Below the pieces are notes generated by a model. That model saw only the letters and a list, made by a program, of their open reading frames with translations. It made no database searches and was not told where the DNA came from. Positions 22,105-35,057 of a stretch of DNA of 64,000 bases are shown in pieces. The position numbers and the translations under genes were made by a program. Each line of letters opens with the position of its first letter. Within the stretch, counting starts at the first letter, position 1. Origin of the DNA: Mycogone perniciosa (taxonomy: Eukaryota > Ascomycota > Sordariomycetes > Hypocreales > Hypocreaceae); NCBI GenBank assembly GCA_025331125.1, contig JAOALB010000016.1, positions 186,001-250,000 on the forward strand. Reading direction: 5' to 3'.

Positions 22105-25100
22105 ATACATACATACGAGCACAAGCATCAGCAGTATCACAGCCGTGGCCACCAAACTAAACAGACGCCCGCTTTCTCTCTTGCTTCAGCCAACCAGCCA
22201 AGGCAACAAGAAACACCGCCAGTCCGTCATCTGCATACGGGAATCTTCACATCGGCGTGCAGGTGAGTCGTGACAGAGACATGAGTCCCCGGCCAGACAG
22301 GGAGGCCGTTGAGACTTGAATCTAGCCCTGACCCCACACGACATCAATCATCAAGATTCGGTTTCAATATGTTTGTTCTAGTACAGAGTATCTCACGAAC
22401 CATTTGCTGCTGTGCACAGGGCGAGCGACCACCAGACCAGCCCGAACCACGGAGACGAGGCGAACGCACTCACACAACCGTAGAATCAAAGACGTCTCAC
22501 AATGGAGAAGCGAATGAGTCAACCGCCCGCTGTACGCCGGCCCCCAAGGACAACATACATGCGATGCTGTGGATGCTGCTGCTGCCTCGTTGGCCATGCA
22601 TAACTCTAGTCTGTGCAGGTGTACGAAGAACGGAGATGGAGTACGAGTACAGCAGCATCGCCGCTTTCCCCCTCCGCCATCCTCGAATGACAGCCTTTGT
22701 TTGTTTTCTCCGCTCTTTCATTCTTTCTCGCTGCCACAAAGCCATCTGCTGTTACTACTACTACAGTTTGATCGCTCGCCAATTTGCCGCTCATCATGCC
22801 GTGTTTCTCCCCACGCTCCACTGGACCCTCGTGAGTGTCTCACCTAAGCACGGCTGAGTGCGTTTGAGTACACGTACTCGTAACTTTGGTAGGGCAGCGG
22901 AGCACATTTACAATAATTGCCCCATCCCGAGGGAGGGACGCTTCGCGGAGTTGACAGGTACTAATACTTAGGGTCGCAATTGTCCTGGCCTTCTTTAGGA
23001 ATCCCCAATAGTCTCATCTATATCACCCCTTGGCCCCTCATTCATACCCACCGCCGCCTATACCGGTGCCTACGAGCACTTGTATGGTTAGTAGTAGTGC
23101 AAACGGTGTTGGAAGGCCTTCTTGATGGCTGCGGGAGTGGCTGCTATCCCAGCGTAGACTGCGCCCGGGTTCCGTGTCACACCAACTCGTTTCTCGTTTG
23201 AAGGACCTGTATCATCAAACGACGCCTCGTCCATTTGACTGGAGCAAGGGCGGTCATGGGGTCTGCCAGCGGCCGACGGGTACGAGCAGCGTGCAAATGT
23301 GGTTTACGAGTAATAGTATGAAGCAGAAGCTTCGATCATGACCATAATAGGCGAGCGAATCATCACCGATAAACCCGATTGAGGTTGCATATTCCCTATT
23401 AGGAATCAACGACTACTCGCCACAAGGTCGATGGAACATCTCTCATCAAAATGACATGCCCGCACACCTGGGCCAGAGAGGTAGGTACTACGAAGTACAG
23501 GTATTCTCAATAGCGTCCCTCACAAATCGATGTCGTTGACATACGGATTGCCCATCGGAACGCGGAGTGGGTAAACATGAAATCTCCTCCCATCACCCCG
23601 CTCAGGAATGTTGAGCCGGCCTGAATCACTTGCAGAGGCATTTTCTCGGCCGAGATCTCGTTTAGAACTCGACCCATAACTAACAGTGGAAGTTTTCGGT
23701 GGACACTTATCCATCTCAAAACAGGGATGGCACTGCAATATGGCAGATCTGAAGCAACTCACATTTCTATTCCGTCCGATATTATCGAGATGTACATCAC
23801 CACTCCTTTTGTCTTGACCAGATCATGGCCTCGGCAAATGTTGCTACACTATTGCTTGGATTGGGGTGGTTATACATGGGTAACTCCCGTTCATGATACA
23901 GGCTGGCATGTTTGCCTTGGGCAAATTTTCGAGACTTGGATGTACAATGGAAGCGGAGGTCGGAAGCATTGGCTCTCTTCCGGACCTAGTGCATGGAACC
24001 ATCCCTTCTTTCGCCCATGCCAAAGACAACCTTGCGAGTTGCTTCGATGCCCTGGCCGTCTGGATTGTTTGGGTCGTCCCCGTACTTCAGGGGGACAGGT
24101 CTGACCTGGTTACCGGCTTTGTCGACCTGAGTTTGGGTGTCGAAAGGCTTGTGACAGCTGTATCAATGCTTAGAGCAACAACATCGCCTCAAACAGCAAG
24201 CAGGTCTTTAGGGCTGCAGTCCGGGACGTGCTTCCTGAGAAGTCTATCTGATACTGGAGGCCTATGGGACCCAATTCTCTCTTGGCGTCACACGCTGAAT
24301 GGAAATATGCGGTGAGAGGCGTGACTTGTTGCCAGCGGGCGAATGCCCGAGTATTACGTGGCAAATTTCTCATATCAAGCAAGAATCGACTGCATAGCGG
24401 TAGCCTGCAACATGGATGTGGTTCCGTTTCTCCCCAACTGTGCAGCTACTATCATATGGAGTACTTGGTGTAGTAGGTTGGATAGAGGCTTTATGCGCAC
24501 CAATCCTGGAGAACTGGGTGACTATGTCGGCAAGACAAGACCACATCAGCAACAAAAATGTCGGAGTCATTAGCCGGTTTGCATAGGCGAGGAGTATTGC
24601 TGCCCCGGTAACAATGCAGCCGGGCGATCGAATCGGTCACACTGAGGACGGAGAGTGTGATGGAGTTGAAATATTGGATCGTAGCCAGACACCAGGACAG
24701 TATGGCATTCAGGCCAGCAGCGAGCTGTGCCTACCCATGTCCTTTGCCCTCGATCATGATGCATCCACACAGTGTTGACAATGCTGGGCCCGGAGTTTCG
24801 GCGAGCCCGGCCGCCTATTGAGTATATAGCCGTGGGTCTTGCAAGCGTTGTGCGGGCGCACGACGACAACCCACGACGCTCACAGCGAGGGAATGAGGCG
24901 AGAACAGCAAAACTAGCAGCAGAGTTGCTTGGCTTTGCGCCCTACCTTTGTTAACGGTGGAACTGCAGCGGTATCGTGAGGCTGGCGTCGAGTGTGAGGA
25001 GAAACATACCACTAACAGTATATTTAGGACGCCCGAAACGGCCCTTCACGGAATACAAGTCGTAACAATGTAGTTGAACTATGGCAATAATGGCCTTGTC

Positions 25101-26654
25101 ATGATAAATGCTTTGTAATACGAGGCTGAAGTAAATGACTGTGAGAGGTTCGCATGGGAGGCGCCGAGGCTTGGACTAGCCAGTTTCTCGGTGAGATCCA
25201 CGATTTTGATCCCTCAGTTCATGAAAGCTTTATTTAGCAGTAGTAGTAACTAATTTGTAGAATAACTTGAAGCGCCGTGGCTTTTCAGGTAATAATATGT
25301 AGGGTAGGTGTTTGTCTGCTGGTGGATGTGAGATGGAGGGGAAGGAGGTGTTAGAGAGGCGTTAGATCTGCATTTCTCTTTTCCTTGCAGGTAGTATTGG
25401 ATTTATTGGTCCTGAATACGCAGGCGGCAATGGCATCGCGCCATCTTTGCCAAGGAATCGATGGGAACCAGGCGGTTATCTTGGTGTTGAAGTCGAATCA
25501 ATTTCATGTTCTGGCAAGGTAGAGTTGGTTATGTCAGCAAGCAATGGAGCATGGATGGTTGCTAATCTCCACACATATCGATAACCAAATAAAATCGATA
25601 GCAAGCAAATAAACAAGCAAACAAACAAACAAACAAACAAAACGACGGCACAATATTTAACTCAGGGGGAACCTGCACGGCATTCCAACAACGTTACAAT
25701 AACGGTACAGCATCGAAAAGATCAGCACTGATAGAGCGAAACAATGTTTCGTTGGCTTCTACTTCTACCTATACTTCGTACACTAATACAGAATACCATT
25801 TTGCCATTTTTGATCCGTGTCTTGGGGTCGTCTTCTTGGCTGTCTTCATGCGTAACAGCCTTCAGTTCGCGATTCGCCCCTGCGTCACCCCCATTAGAGC
25901 ATCAAGAGGCCTTGGCAGGATCGGTAGGGGAGCAGCTTGCGAGCGTTGGCCATGGCCATGGAACGCCTAGCAGCCAATGAAGACCACTGAGCCGCCGGTT
26001 CCTTCAGGGGGGTTTGAGCCTTTTGAGGGGGCATTGGCCGCTAAAGGCCGTATAGGCTATAGTGCGTGCCACCCCCTGGAGAGGGAATGCCCAGCCATTG
26101 GCTGCTGGTGACACAAGCGTCAGGGGCACGGCCAACGGAGGGTCAACAGAGGGCCAATGGAGGGCCAGCGAGCCACTATTTAGCGCCTGTACGTAATTTC
26201 CGCTGGCCTCCACTGCACTAAGGCCCTAACAAAGGCGCTGTTCTGCTTTTCTGTAGCGCAGTGCATTGCAGTGCTAGAGGGACCGCCCGGGCTGTGCTGG
26301 CGCAATACGAGTACTCCTCAGGCCCTCGTTGCTTTTCCCTCTTGTGAATTTTCCCATTTGATCCTCTATTCAACCACCATCCATCATCACCGTTGACGGG
26401 AGAGAAACCACATTCTTGGGAGGAGAGGCGCCTTTACGTTCATTTCGAGAATCACCCTCTTTTTGGATTGCACAGCTTCATTCTTTCAGCTGCGCATCCG
26501 TCCGATCATTCCTCTCTCAATCTCTCAGTCTCTCTCTCTCCAGTCTCCCCCATAGGCCTCGCGTCCCTTTTTTGCTGTTCGCCAGCCGACCCCAACAGTC
26601 ATTACGAGCATTGAACGACTACGCCCTTTCCGAAACCTGGCAAAGGCGACAAAA

Positions 26655-26982
26655 GTGAGTTGCTGCAGCTTATATCCCCTGTTCTGTGGAATTCATCCCG
26701 AACCGTCTCTGTTTCGCTGCGACACATGGTGGTATCGAGTCCGTGATGGTGTGACAGTTTGGAGGCGGCTGGGGAGGCCAACCCCTCTGCGGAACGAGAT
26801 GGCCATCGACATCACTACTACTACTACGACTATTACCACCACCACCACCGCCACTCAAAGGCTTGCAGGACTAACTCTACTAGCAACATTGTTCAGCGGC
26901 ATTCGTTGCCTTGTCAAATCCATTCTACCATTCATACAATCTCTCTTATAGTCATGGCGTGCTAACGAATAATGTCCAACAG
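26655..26982 (+). other. Probable 5' UTR intron of the membrane-protein gene
   Basis: The donor GTGAGT at 26655 pairs with the acceptor CAACAG ending at 26982, which has a strong branch site GCTAAC at 26961-26966. The intron would be 328 bp and lies just before the start codon at 27039. The preceding leader is CT-rich. Based on consensus only. Confidence 0.55.
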
Positions 26983-27038
26983 CCCTCTTATTCATCCACT
27001 CATTATTGATCACAATACCATATCAACATTTGCCCATC

Positions 27039-27686
27039 ATGCCTTCAATTGCCATGCTGCGGCGAGATAGCCCCCTTTTCGCACACATCGACGAGCTGCG
27101 ATCCGTCCAGACATCCTCCTCGGGTGGCAAAATCAGACGATTTGTTTCCCATCTCGTCCGCCGAGACGACGGCTCTGATAAGCTCATCAACGCCCTGATT
27201 GCCGTCCTTGCCATTGCCTTCTTCGCCCTGATCATCGTCTCCGTGCTCCTTGTGCTTCGCCGCCGCCGCCTGCGACAGGCCCAGAGCCAGCAGCCCATTC
27301 TGCCGTCTTACAACGAGGTCAAGCACGGCCACCCCAACCACCGCGGTCTCACCATTGAGACTACTCATAACGGGCGCTCTAGCGTCCTGTTCATCACCCG
27401 TGACGGCCAGCCTATGCTTCGCAGCCCTAGCTCGCCGCCCGACTCCCCTGACAATGTTCCTGAGATCCACATTACCTTCCCAGACGAGCAGGACGACCAA
27501 GGCCGCCGCAAGAGTGGCCGCGTTGTGGTCGTCCGTGTTGGTGACAATGCCGCTGTCGGCCTGGAGCCCATGCAAGAGGAACAGCTTCCTGCTTACGAGA
27601 AGGAGGCCAAGGGCCAGTTCTACTCCATCGACATGGACCAGATTGGTGGTCTGAAGGAGAAGGACCGCTCCGTTTTCGAGCATTGA
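27039..27686 (+). CDS. Single-pass membrane protein, conserved fungal type, unknown function
   Basis: An intronless frame of 215 residues from the ATG at 27039; an in-frame ATG at 27006 is less likely because it lies against the inferred leader intron. One membrane segment at about residues 52-75 (ALIAVLAIAFFALIIVSVLL) is followed at once by RRRRLR, so the long C-terminal part should be cytosolic. That part carries LPSYNEV and LPAYEKE, which look like PY-type motifs used by WW domains of Rsp5-family ubiquitin ligases or their adaptors. The middle is Ser/Pro-rich, and EIHITFPDEQDD is acidic. No enzyme domain. A role in membrane-protein sorting is speculation from the PY motifs. Confidence 0.75.
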   Translation: MPSIAMLRRDSPLFAHIDELRSVQTSSSGGKIRRFVSHLVRRDDGSDKLINALIAVLAIAFFALIIVSVLLVLRRRRLRQAQSQQPILPSYNEVKHGHPNHRGLTIETTHNGRSSVLFITRDGQPMLRSPSSPPDSPDNVPEIHITFPDEQDDQGRRKSGRVVVVRVGDNAAVGLEPMQEEQLPAYEKEAKGQFYSIDMDQIGGLKEKDRSVFEH

Positions 27687-28879
27687 AAGAACAAGTCAAT
27701 CTGCCTACCACACACACACTTATAAACACGCATCAAGCCTTGATGGCGCAACACCAATGCTGTTCTAACCTTGACTGTACGGATCCACTGCTTGACGACA
27801 CCCTTTGGATACCAAGTCTTGGATAGTAAAACCCCCGATACCATTTTCTGTTCTATTCCTCCCGTTTTCTCTTCACACCCTCTGTTCGGTGTTCTTGAGT
27901 GGTTTTTTCGTGGGTGTGTGGATGAGTTTTTTCCTCTTTTTTTCCTTCTTCTCTTCTGGGATCTTCATGACATAGATAAGCACATCATCACACCAAATGT
28001 GCCGGTTTAGCAGCGGTTTCTTCTCTTTTCACACAGCTGCAAATACCTGGGCCTCATGCTGCTTTTTCCTTCCACTAACTCCCCCATGTTTGCTGGCAAC
28101 GAACTGAGGGCGAGGAAAGGGGGGAGAGTTTGGGAATCCAGAAACTCTCCTTTTGGGTCGGATAGGAACTAACCAGGCGGATTCCTGTGGGGGGGATGGG
28201 AGGGAAAAAAGGAGGCCCAATGTACATAGCGAAACCAGCCTTGTCCGATTGGGAACTTTGGGACATTGGCGCTCCGTGGTATAGCTGCATAGGATATTTC
28301 TATAGTGTATAATTATACCATTATGATCGTCGAATAGCTTTTATACAATACCCTTATTTCAATGGGGCGGCGGCTGTTTCTCTTTCTATTTTTATTTGAA
28401 TTTTATTGTCTCAGAATGCTTTTGCAAAGGCCTTTTTGACTCAACCACCTCTGTTGTTGTGAGTTGATATGACTAAATAAAGACAGTAAGATTTGACCTT
28501 GGTCTATCATCACGGTCATATGTTCCAGTGTGCTTGAACACATCATCATAGGTTGTTAATATATCGTAATATGCTGGCATTCAGAAAATGTGGCAGATTG
28601 CTTTTGGGTCCAGACGCCATTCTATGATGTTTCCCTTGATCCTCATACATAACACTTGCAGTCCTGTTTCTCCTAATATCCCTAGGAAGCCCGGACCGGA
28701 GTAGCTCCATACACGTACACATACACCAGATACAATGCCCTCGACTTGGGGATAAAACAGGCGCACATGTCTGTCCTCCTCAATCAGCGGCTGATAGCAA
28801 CAGACGCCCCCAACACCAGCGCTAACCAAGCTCCAATGTAATCCACCCTTCCCTGTTCCAAGAAAACACCCCGAATCCG
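27687..28879. other. Intergenic between convergent genes
   Basis: Tail-to-tail spacer with the 3' regions of the membrane-protein gene and of the transcription factor gene. Nothing coding is supported. Confidence 0.5.
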
Positions 28880-31800
28880 TCAGCCAAAGTTATACGTAGG
28901 TGAATCAGTATGTCCGTTTGTGTACTCTCCCGAATATCCGTTTATAAACATGGGTTGTTGCGGTTGTATGAAGTGCGGTTGCTGCTCCGGCGGAACTTGC
29001 GTCTGTTGGAACATAGTACTTGGATCCTGGGCAGCTCCGTCCATACGCATCATTGGTATTCCTCCCGGAGGAGGCACTGGTGCCGTTGGCATGAGTTGAA
29101 AGTTGTTACACATCATGCCGCCCATATCGGGGGGGCTCCAATATGTCTTATCCGACATGGCCATGATTGCATTATCTGCGTCGTACATCATGGGCATCTC
29201 ATTGAGGCCCAGGGATATACTGCGGGCCTGCTGAAGCAACATCGGCACCCCCGGAGGCCCATGGTCGACATCGAAACCGACCCCTGTAATGGGATACGAA
29301 ACATTCAACGGCGAGGCAGCATTCGGAAATGGTTGCTGAGTTGCCGGAGATCCCATCCACCAGTCAGATACGGGCATATCAGGGGCTCGGTTCTTGTGTT
29401 CGTCATCCGTGCTCGAAGCGTTCAGAATGAGGTTCGGTCCAGGCAGTCGCTTTTCGTCGTTTGCGCTTCGCCCAGACGTCTCGGGTGAGTTCATTTGGCT
29501 GACTAGCTTTCGGTTCCTATCAAAGTCTGCTAGTATGGCTTTATTACACTCATACTAATCAGATACGTCGGTCAGTAAATTGAGCCTGAGGAGAAAGACT
29601 ACGGGCCATCATTATTGAAAGGGACATACCGCCTGTTTGCATATGACGAAGAGTTGGCTCCAAGCCTCTGTGATCTCAAACATGGTATCGATGAAGGATC
29701 TTATCTGCGTCTCATCCGTTGGCCCACCTCTCCAAAGCGGCGCTGTGGTATGATCAGCCAGATCTTGGTACAAGTTGTATTGCAAAGCGACGATCAAAAC
29801 TCGGAGACACTGAGTGGCCATATGCGCAACGGAATAATCGCCCACCAGCTTGGGCTGGCCCGCCACGTTTGACATCTTCTCCGTTTCATTCCGTATGGCA
29901 TCAAAGAAACGGGCGAGACACATGGCGTGAGCGACCGCCTGCTTTTGAGACCTGGCAAGGAACTCTCGAGGAAGTTTACGGAGGACTTCGAGGGATGTTT
30001 GGTCCCGTGGTCCAGGTAAGGAGAAGCGGTACAGGTCGATGTGGCTCACAGCCATGTGGGTGTGAAAAAAGACGTAGCCTCTCCATTCCCGGGTCTTTGC
30101 GTATCGCGATATGCTCTGATCGCTGAGCCGCAGTTCGTCGTGGATAGAGGCATGTAGCCTCGTCAATTCGTTCTGCAACGCATTGATATCAGCCATCACT
30201 TTCGAAGGCTCTATATGTGATGATGTATGGCCGGATGGTACTAATTTCTTGGTCGCACTACACCATGGTCAGCGCGCTGTGCTTCATTTGCATTTCGGCG
30301 TCCTTGTGAAAAAGGACGTCCACACTTACACCTGTATCCGATGCCTGAGGTCGACGAGACGAAGCTGGATACCATGCAGACCTAAATCCGTTGAACACCG
30401 CCCGGGTTTGTCATGAAGCCTCTCGGTGACGACAGACCGGTTCTCGATGAAAGCGGCCTCGCTACAGGGGAGACGGATCTTCATGTTCTCAGAGCGACAA
30501 GATATGTATTCTTCGTAGCCACCAGCGAGCAGTCGATCGAGACTGAAAAGGTGCCAGGCAACACGCCGAAGACTCTCCTGCTGAACAAAGGTTGCGTTCC
30601 GGGGTAGAACATCCCAATTCAGCTGCAGGCCTATCATGAGGCGTGAAGCCACGCCGAAGCACTGCCAAACTTTTGCATAGGATCCATCAAGGAGGTTGAA
30701 GAGAACGTTTAGGGCGAACAGAATTAGCGCTTCTTCGGAGAACTTGGAGATATTGTTGTATATGTGCATTTCGACTTGTTGACTGCACCTCTTCCCAAAC
30801 TGTCGGCCTGCCCCTCCGGGGTTGACGAAGAAACTGGCAACAGAGCAGACGGCTGCTGCTTGCGCAGGAGGAAACCTGTTTTCCTGGAAGAGGGAATTAG
30901 CCGGGCATGAATAATTACTCTTGGTCTTTGATCCCATACCTGGATATCCAGATACGTGGTTTCCGGATGTAGAAATCCCAGGCAGGGGACAGAGTATAAG
31001 TATTGCAAGTAGGCATCCACATGTGTCAAGATGATGTCTTTTCGAATCAGCATATCTCTATATCACCTGCGTTAGTCTGGTTCCATAATCCTGCGCCACC
31101 TTGCAGATGGAATTGCATACTCAGCAGTGAAAATGGATGTGTCCATCAAGAAAGGGTTGACGGAGCCAGAGCCCGTGCCGGAGCTGCTTGGGGGGCTGAT
31201 GGTCGTGGTGTCCTCTGAGCGAGGAAGCTGTGGTGTAGCAGAGCGCTCCTCTTTGACTCTGCTTGGACTGCTGAAGCGCACATTGGTAAATCTTCTTCTG
31301 GCAGGCGTGTATTCGCAGACTAAGCCTCCAGACTCGCACCTCTTGCACCTGGGCAAGTCGCCGGAACACTTGGTCTTGTGGACATGGCACTGGCTACAAG
31401 CTCGCTGAGCTCTCTTCCTTAACGTGCCGGCTTCAGTGTGACTATGGGACGGCGTTGTTCTTGAAACCCTTTCTGTGTCAATGGTCAACCAAGACATACA
31501 ATACAGCATTAGCTAGACAGGTTACCGAGTGGCTGTTCCTTACCCGATTCCGCAGCACTGGTAGAGGTAACGAAGCTACAGGCCAACTCAAGCCTGGAAC
31601 AGTTGTTACACGGCCCGTTCCCAGGGTTGCCGGTACACTTGACCTGTTTACACGGCCCGCAGTTAGTCATGAAGCCGGTGATGATTACTCAGGATATTTT
31701 CAGTAGGTGAAGATCAAAATGGCAAGATATGCACAACGACATGGAGACGATAGCAATAAGAAGAGAAAACAAAAATAAAAAAGAATGATTACGTATGTAT

Positions 31801-31992
31801 GTGTATGTGTATGGATAGGCATGTGCTCCGTACGTCAAGTCGAAGACTTACCTTTCGCAGTCGACATGTGCGGCAGCAATCACTGATGGCTGAGGTGGTG
31901 CGTCGACGCTTAGTTGGGGGTGGCAGAGACGCAGCAGACGAGGACGTTGGCGGCGCAGAGCCCTCTGCGTCTCGAGATAGCGGCGAATCCAT
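28880..31992 (-). CDS. Transcription factor with two tandem Zn2Cys6 clusters
   Basis: Seven minus-strand exons (31852-31992, 31544-31643, 31121-31472, 30940-31057, 30330-30883, 29630-30257, 28880-29554) join in frame to 855 residues. Cluster 1 is split by intron 1: C40, C43, C50, C59, C62, C69 (CX2CX6CX8CX2CX6C). Cluster 2 is C106, C109, C116, C123, C126, C133 (CX2CX6CX6CX2CX6C), preceded by the basic LRKRAQRA. A fungal transcription-factor regulatory region follows from about residue 200 (DIILTHVDAYLQYLYSVPCL, then LMIGLQLNW and WHLFSLDRLLAGGYEEYI). The C-terminal about 220 residues are Pro/Met/Gln-rich, likely an activation region. Single clusters are the rule in this family; two intact clusters are unusual. 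Target genes are unknown; no metabolic cluster adjoins it. Confidence 0.87.
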
Positions 31993-34900
31993 GTACTACT
32001 CGCATAAGAGTGAAGGAACACACGAGGGAGGCCATTCAGATGATGAAGGTGTCGAGAATGGAGATGGAGCTAGAGCCTGAGATGGATATGAAGATGAAGC
32101 AAGCCAAGCACACCCCCAGACACGCACGCAGCGGCAGCGAAAAGAGATGCTGGACAAAGATGGGGCCAAGCTGAAGCTAGCTCGGAGCAGTCCAGTGGGT
32201 TCACTCGGTTCACTCGGTTCTCGCGCGAGGTCCGTGGCGGCGTTTTAGTCAGTAAAGCCACGACGAACGGCGGGAGAAGCTGAGACTCGACAGAGGACGA
32301 TGGCGCACGCCCTGTGGCGAACGCGAAGCCGGGAGAGAGCAAGGACATGGGCGACAAGGCGTCCGCTATACGCAGAAGTAACGGCGGCAGTAGGACCATC
32401 CAAGTCGGTTGTGGATGAGTGACCACTGCCAGGGAGTAGTTTGCAGCCATGCAGCAGATTCATCACCATCGCCATCGCCATCACCACTATAACCACCACC
32501 ACCACCACCATCACTATTTGTCATTTTTCCTTTCTTCTGATGGCGGCGTGTTCCCGCCTGTGTTGACGCCACGCCGATGGCCTGAAGGCAAGGGGCAGGG
32601 GGCGATGCCCCGGAGATGCTGGGGTCTTGGTGGCTTGGACCCAACGGCGTCGAGGCGATCGACAGAAAACTCCACCATACAAGGTATGCTGCTTCTGCCG
32701 TAAGCAGCTTTTGGACATGTATTCATCGATCCCCCAGCACGGGCTGAGAGGAGCAGGCTTCAAGCCCTGCATTTGCTCCTGGCAATGACTGGTGCTGGTA
32801 GCAAGGTTGCCGAAAAGAGTGAGTCTTGAGAGAGCCCTGGATCCCGATTTTTGCACACCATTCAGCTCAAATCCAGCTCCGGCGCCTTCATGGTCGGCGA
32901 ACGAGAAGGATGCTACCGTATTAGTAGTAGATTTAGAATCGGATAGCCCGGATTTGAGAAATTTACGGCACTGGACACGCCGCGTTTGTCTCCCCTATTT
33001 CTAGCCTCCTTACGGAGTACTCTGTACTCGTATCCTGGTGGCCTTGTTGGTGGCAAATGCCATCTGGATGCCAATATCTTTGTCAGACGACTCGATACGA
33101 CGAAAGAGCGTTTCGTTTGAGATTGATGGTCGATTTAGGGACAGAGGTGAGACTAAGACGGAGTACTTCGTCGTAGTATTACAAGGAATCGTCATGTTAT
33201 TTCCGAATCTCACCTGCCTTAGTAGATACAGAGCTTGGGCCTCATAATACTACGAATTACAGGCAAGACACCACAGGGCAGGTGGTATTTACTATTTACT
33301 ACTACCAGCACTCTGCAATGCAGGGTAACCTCGTTTCTATCTTCTGCTTCCCCTTGACTTGTAGTACTATACGGAGCAAGAGTCTCAGAAACACCACCTA
33401 TTCTTCTTTGTTGGGGGTCATTGTCTGTCTCATGTTCCATGTCATGGCCCACGGCTGTATCCGAAAACGGCGTTTTGCGTTGCTCCGTTTTTCTGAGTTC
33501 TCGAACTTTACGGAGTGCTCCGTAATATGAAAATGAAGTGAGCGGCTTTGCTGCCATATCCTGGAGCCCACGGCACGGACGTCAATACCCCATGGACACT
33601 CCGCGCGTATCTCCGTGAGATCGTATCTAGATGACGGCGATAGGAGTGCGGCGATGGCCCATCTGAGTCAGCTTTCCCGGTGCAACGCGTTGCTGAGGAC
33701 GCTCAGCTCAGCCTTTCCCAGGGATCGAGATGCTGCGGAACTGGTAATAATATTCAGAGACTTCATGGAATGGATGGATAGAATGCTTGTCACCCCTTTC
33801 TGCCGCCTCCACGCTAATGGATAGCCGCAACGCCTACGCTCGTCAAGCGACTCAAGCCATCATCCGATTCCACAAATCTAGACCGTGATGAACCCCTGCT
33901 TCAATTCCGGGAGGCCGTGAGCCAAACAAAACTCGGAGGGAGGACCGACATTGATGATAAAGTATTGCTTCTCGTCCATACGAAAGAAGGCACCGAACTG
34001 TCAGCCCCCTTTCCTCCCCCGCTTGCTATCCTTGAATATTAGTAGTAGTAGTGGTACTAATCCTATGGCTCGAGGCGCATACGGAGCACTTCGTATAGTA
34101 ATATTATCACAAAAGCTCAGGTTGCATTCTCTTTTGCTCATGTACGACTGCCGTTGTGAATCTACTTGTAAAGGATTGGAAGGAGTATTCTGTAAAACCT
34201 AGAGCCGTGCACGGTTTACCACCAGATGACTATATTCAGCACTCTTGGAAAGGGGATGAGACCGGGAGAGAGCTCATAGTTGTTGATGACTTTTTTTTTG
34301 CCCCAATTATCCATCATGTCGTGATCCATGGAATACGAAAGAAAAATTAAACCCGTTCCTTCCCCGGGGCTAACACTCGTACGAGTACGGCTGCAAAGTC
34401 TACCGCTAACCTGATCAGTCTTAGGGAGGCTTTGAGTTTATTCCGAGTCATTCGATGCCCGACAACTGGAAACGAAGAGAAAGATGAAAAATCCGTACTA
34501 ATTAGCACCAATTCTACTCCGTACTTCGTACACAACGCATTACGAAGTACTGGTCGCGGCAATGACGGCAGTCCGGATTAACTATTGGAGACAGCTGGCC
34601 AATGGCAAGTCTGCTTCGCTCCGGACCAGGGTTTATTCCAGACCCTCGGGTTTACGCGTAGCTCGTTGCTCCATTTCCGCTTGCGATGCCCATCTTGCCG
34701 AGCATCTTACTCCGAGAATTGCAGATCCGATCTTGCAAAGCCGCTGGTTGCAGAGCTGGAATTAAGCAAGCGGCCTGGAGATATGCCATTGATTCACCCA
34801 TTGCCACGGCGGCTGTTTGTCGATCCTCCGGAGTTTAGATGGCTTGCATGTTGCGATGCTTAGCTGGCCCAGGCTGTACGGGGTAGAGTTTCATGGCATC

Positions 34901-35057
34901 CAACGATATATATAAACGTCATGATCTCTTGATGTAAGTTTGTCTTTTCGTTCATCATCCAGCACAACTCCAGCTACAACTACAATTACAAGTACAACCA
35001 CAACTACAACCCTCAACATCATAACAAGTTTTATCCCATACCACTTATACATACACA
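31993..35057. other. Intergenic, about 3 kb
   Basis: Upstream regions of the divergent zinc-cluster factor and alcohol dehydrogenase genes. A CAC/CAT low-complexity run at about 32455-32516 reads as polyhistidine. Motif copies occur near 33010 and 34514-34553. Frames at 33615-33824 (+) and 34585-34863 (+) are compact but have no recognisable domain. Confidence 0.4.
34907..34916 (+). promoter_or_regulatory. TATA box of the alcohol dehydrogenase gene
   Basis: TATATATAAA lies 142 bp upstream of the ATG at 35058, followed by a CAA-rich leader (ACAACTACAA repeats near 34970-35015), typical of strongly expressed fungal genes. Confidence 0.65.

Larger units (their letters stand above)
19125..26654. 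other. Gene-poor stretch of about 7.5 kb
   Basis: No gene could be supported. The left part must hold the leader and promoter of the PUF gene. Contents seen: GCT and GCTT microsatellites at about 21097-21120 and 21487-21530, motif blocks at 22081-22104, a CAAA tract near 25610-25640, and a CT-rich promoter-like zone at 26460-26560. Frames at 22309-22857 (+), 23893-24315 (+) and 23520-23762 (-) have no domain and no splice partners. Confidence 0.4.

Noticed and set aside
22309..22857. 182-codon plus-strand open frame
   Set aside because: Composition looks random, overlaps frames on the other strand, and crosses microsatellite-like and motif-rich DNA.
23893..24315. 140-codon plus-strand frame, with minus frames at 23520-23762 and 23844-24029
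   Set aside because: I tried to read a decayed membrane protein on the minus strand but found no recognisable motif or consistent splice pattern.
32449..32703. Histidine-rich frame that could suggest a metal-binding protein
   Set aside because: It is a translation of a CAC/CAT low-complexity run, with no homologous domain after it.
33615..34863. Frames at 33615-33824 and 34585-34863 as genes upstream of the dehydrogenase
   Set aside because: Compact frames with starts and stops but no domain, no splice partners, and they lie in motif-bearing spacer DNA.
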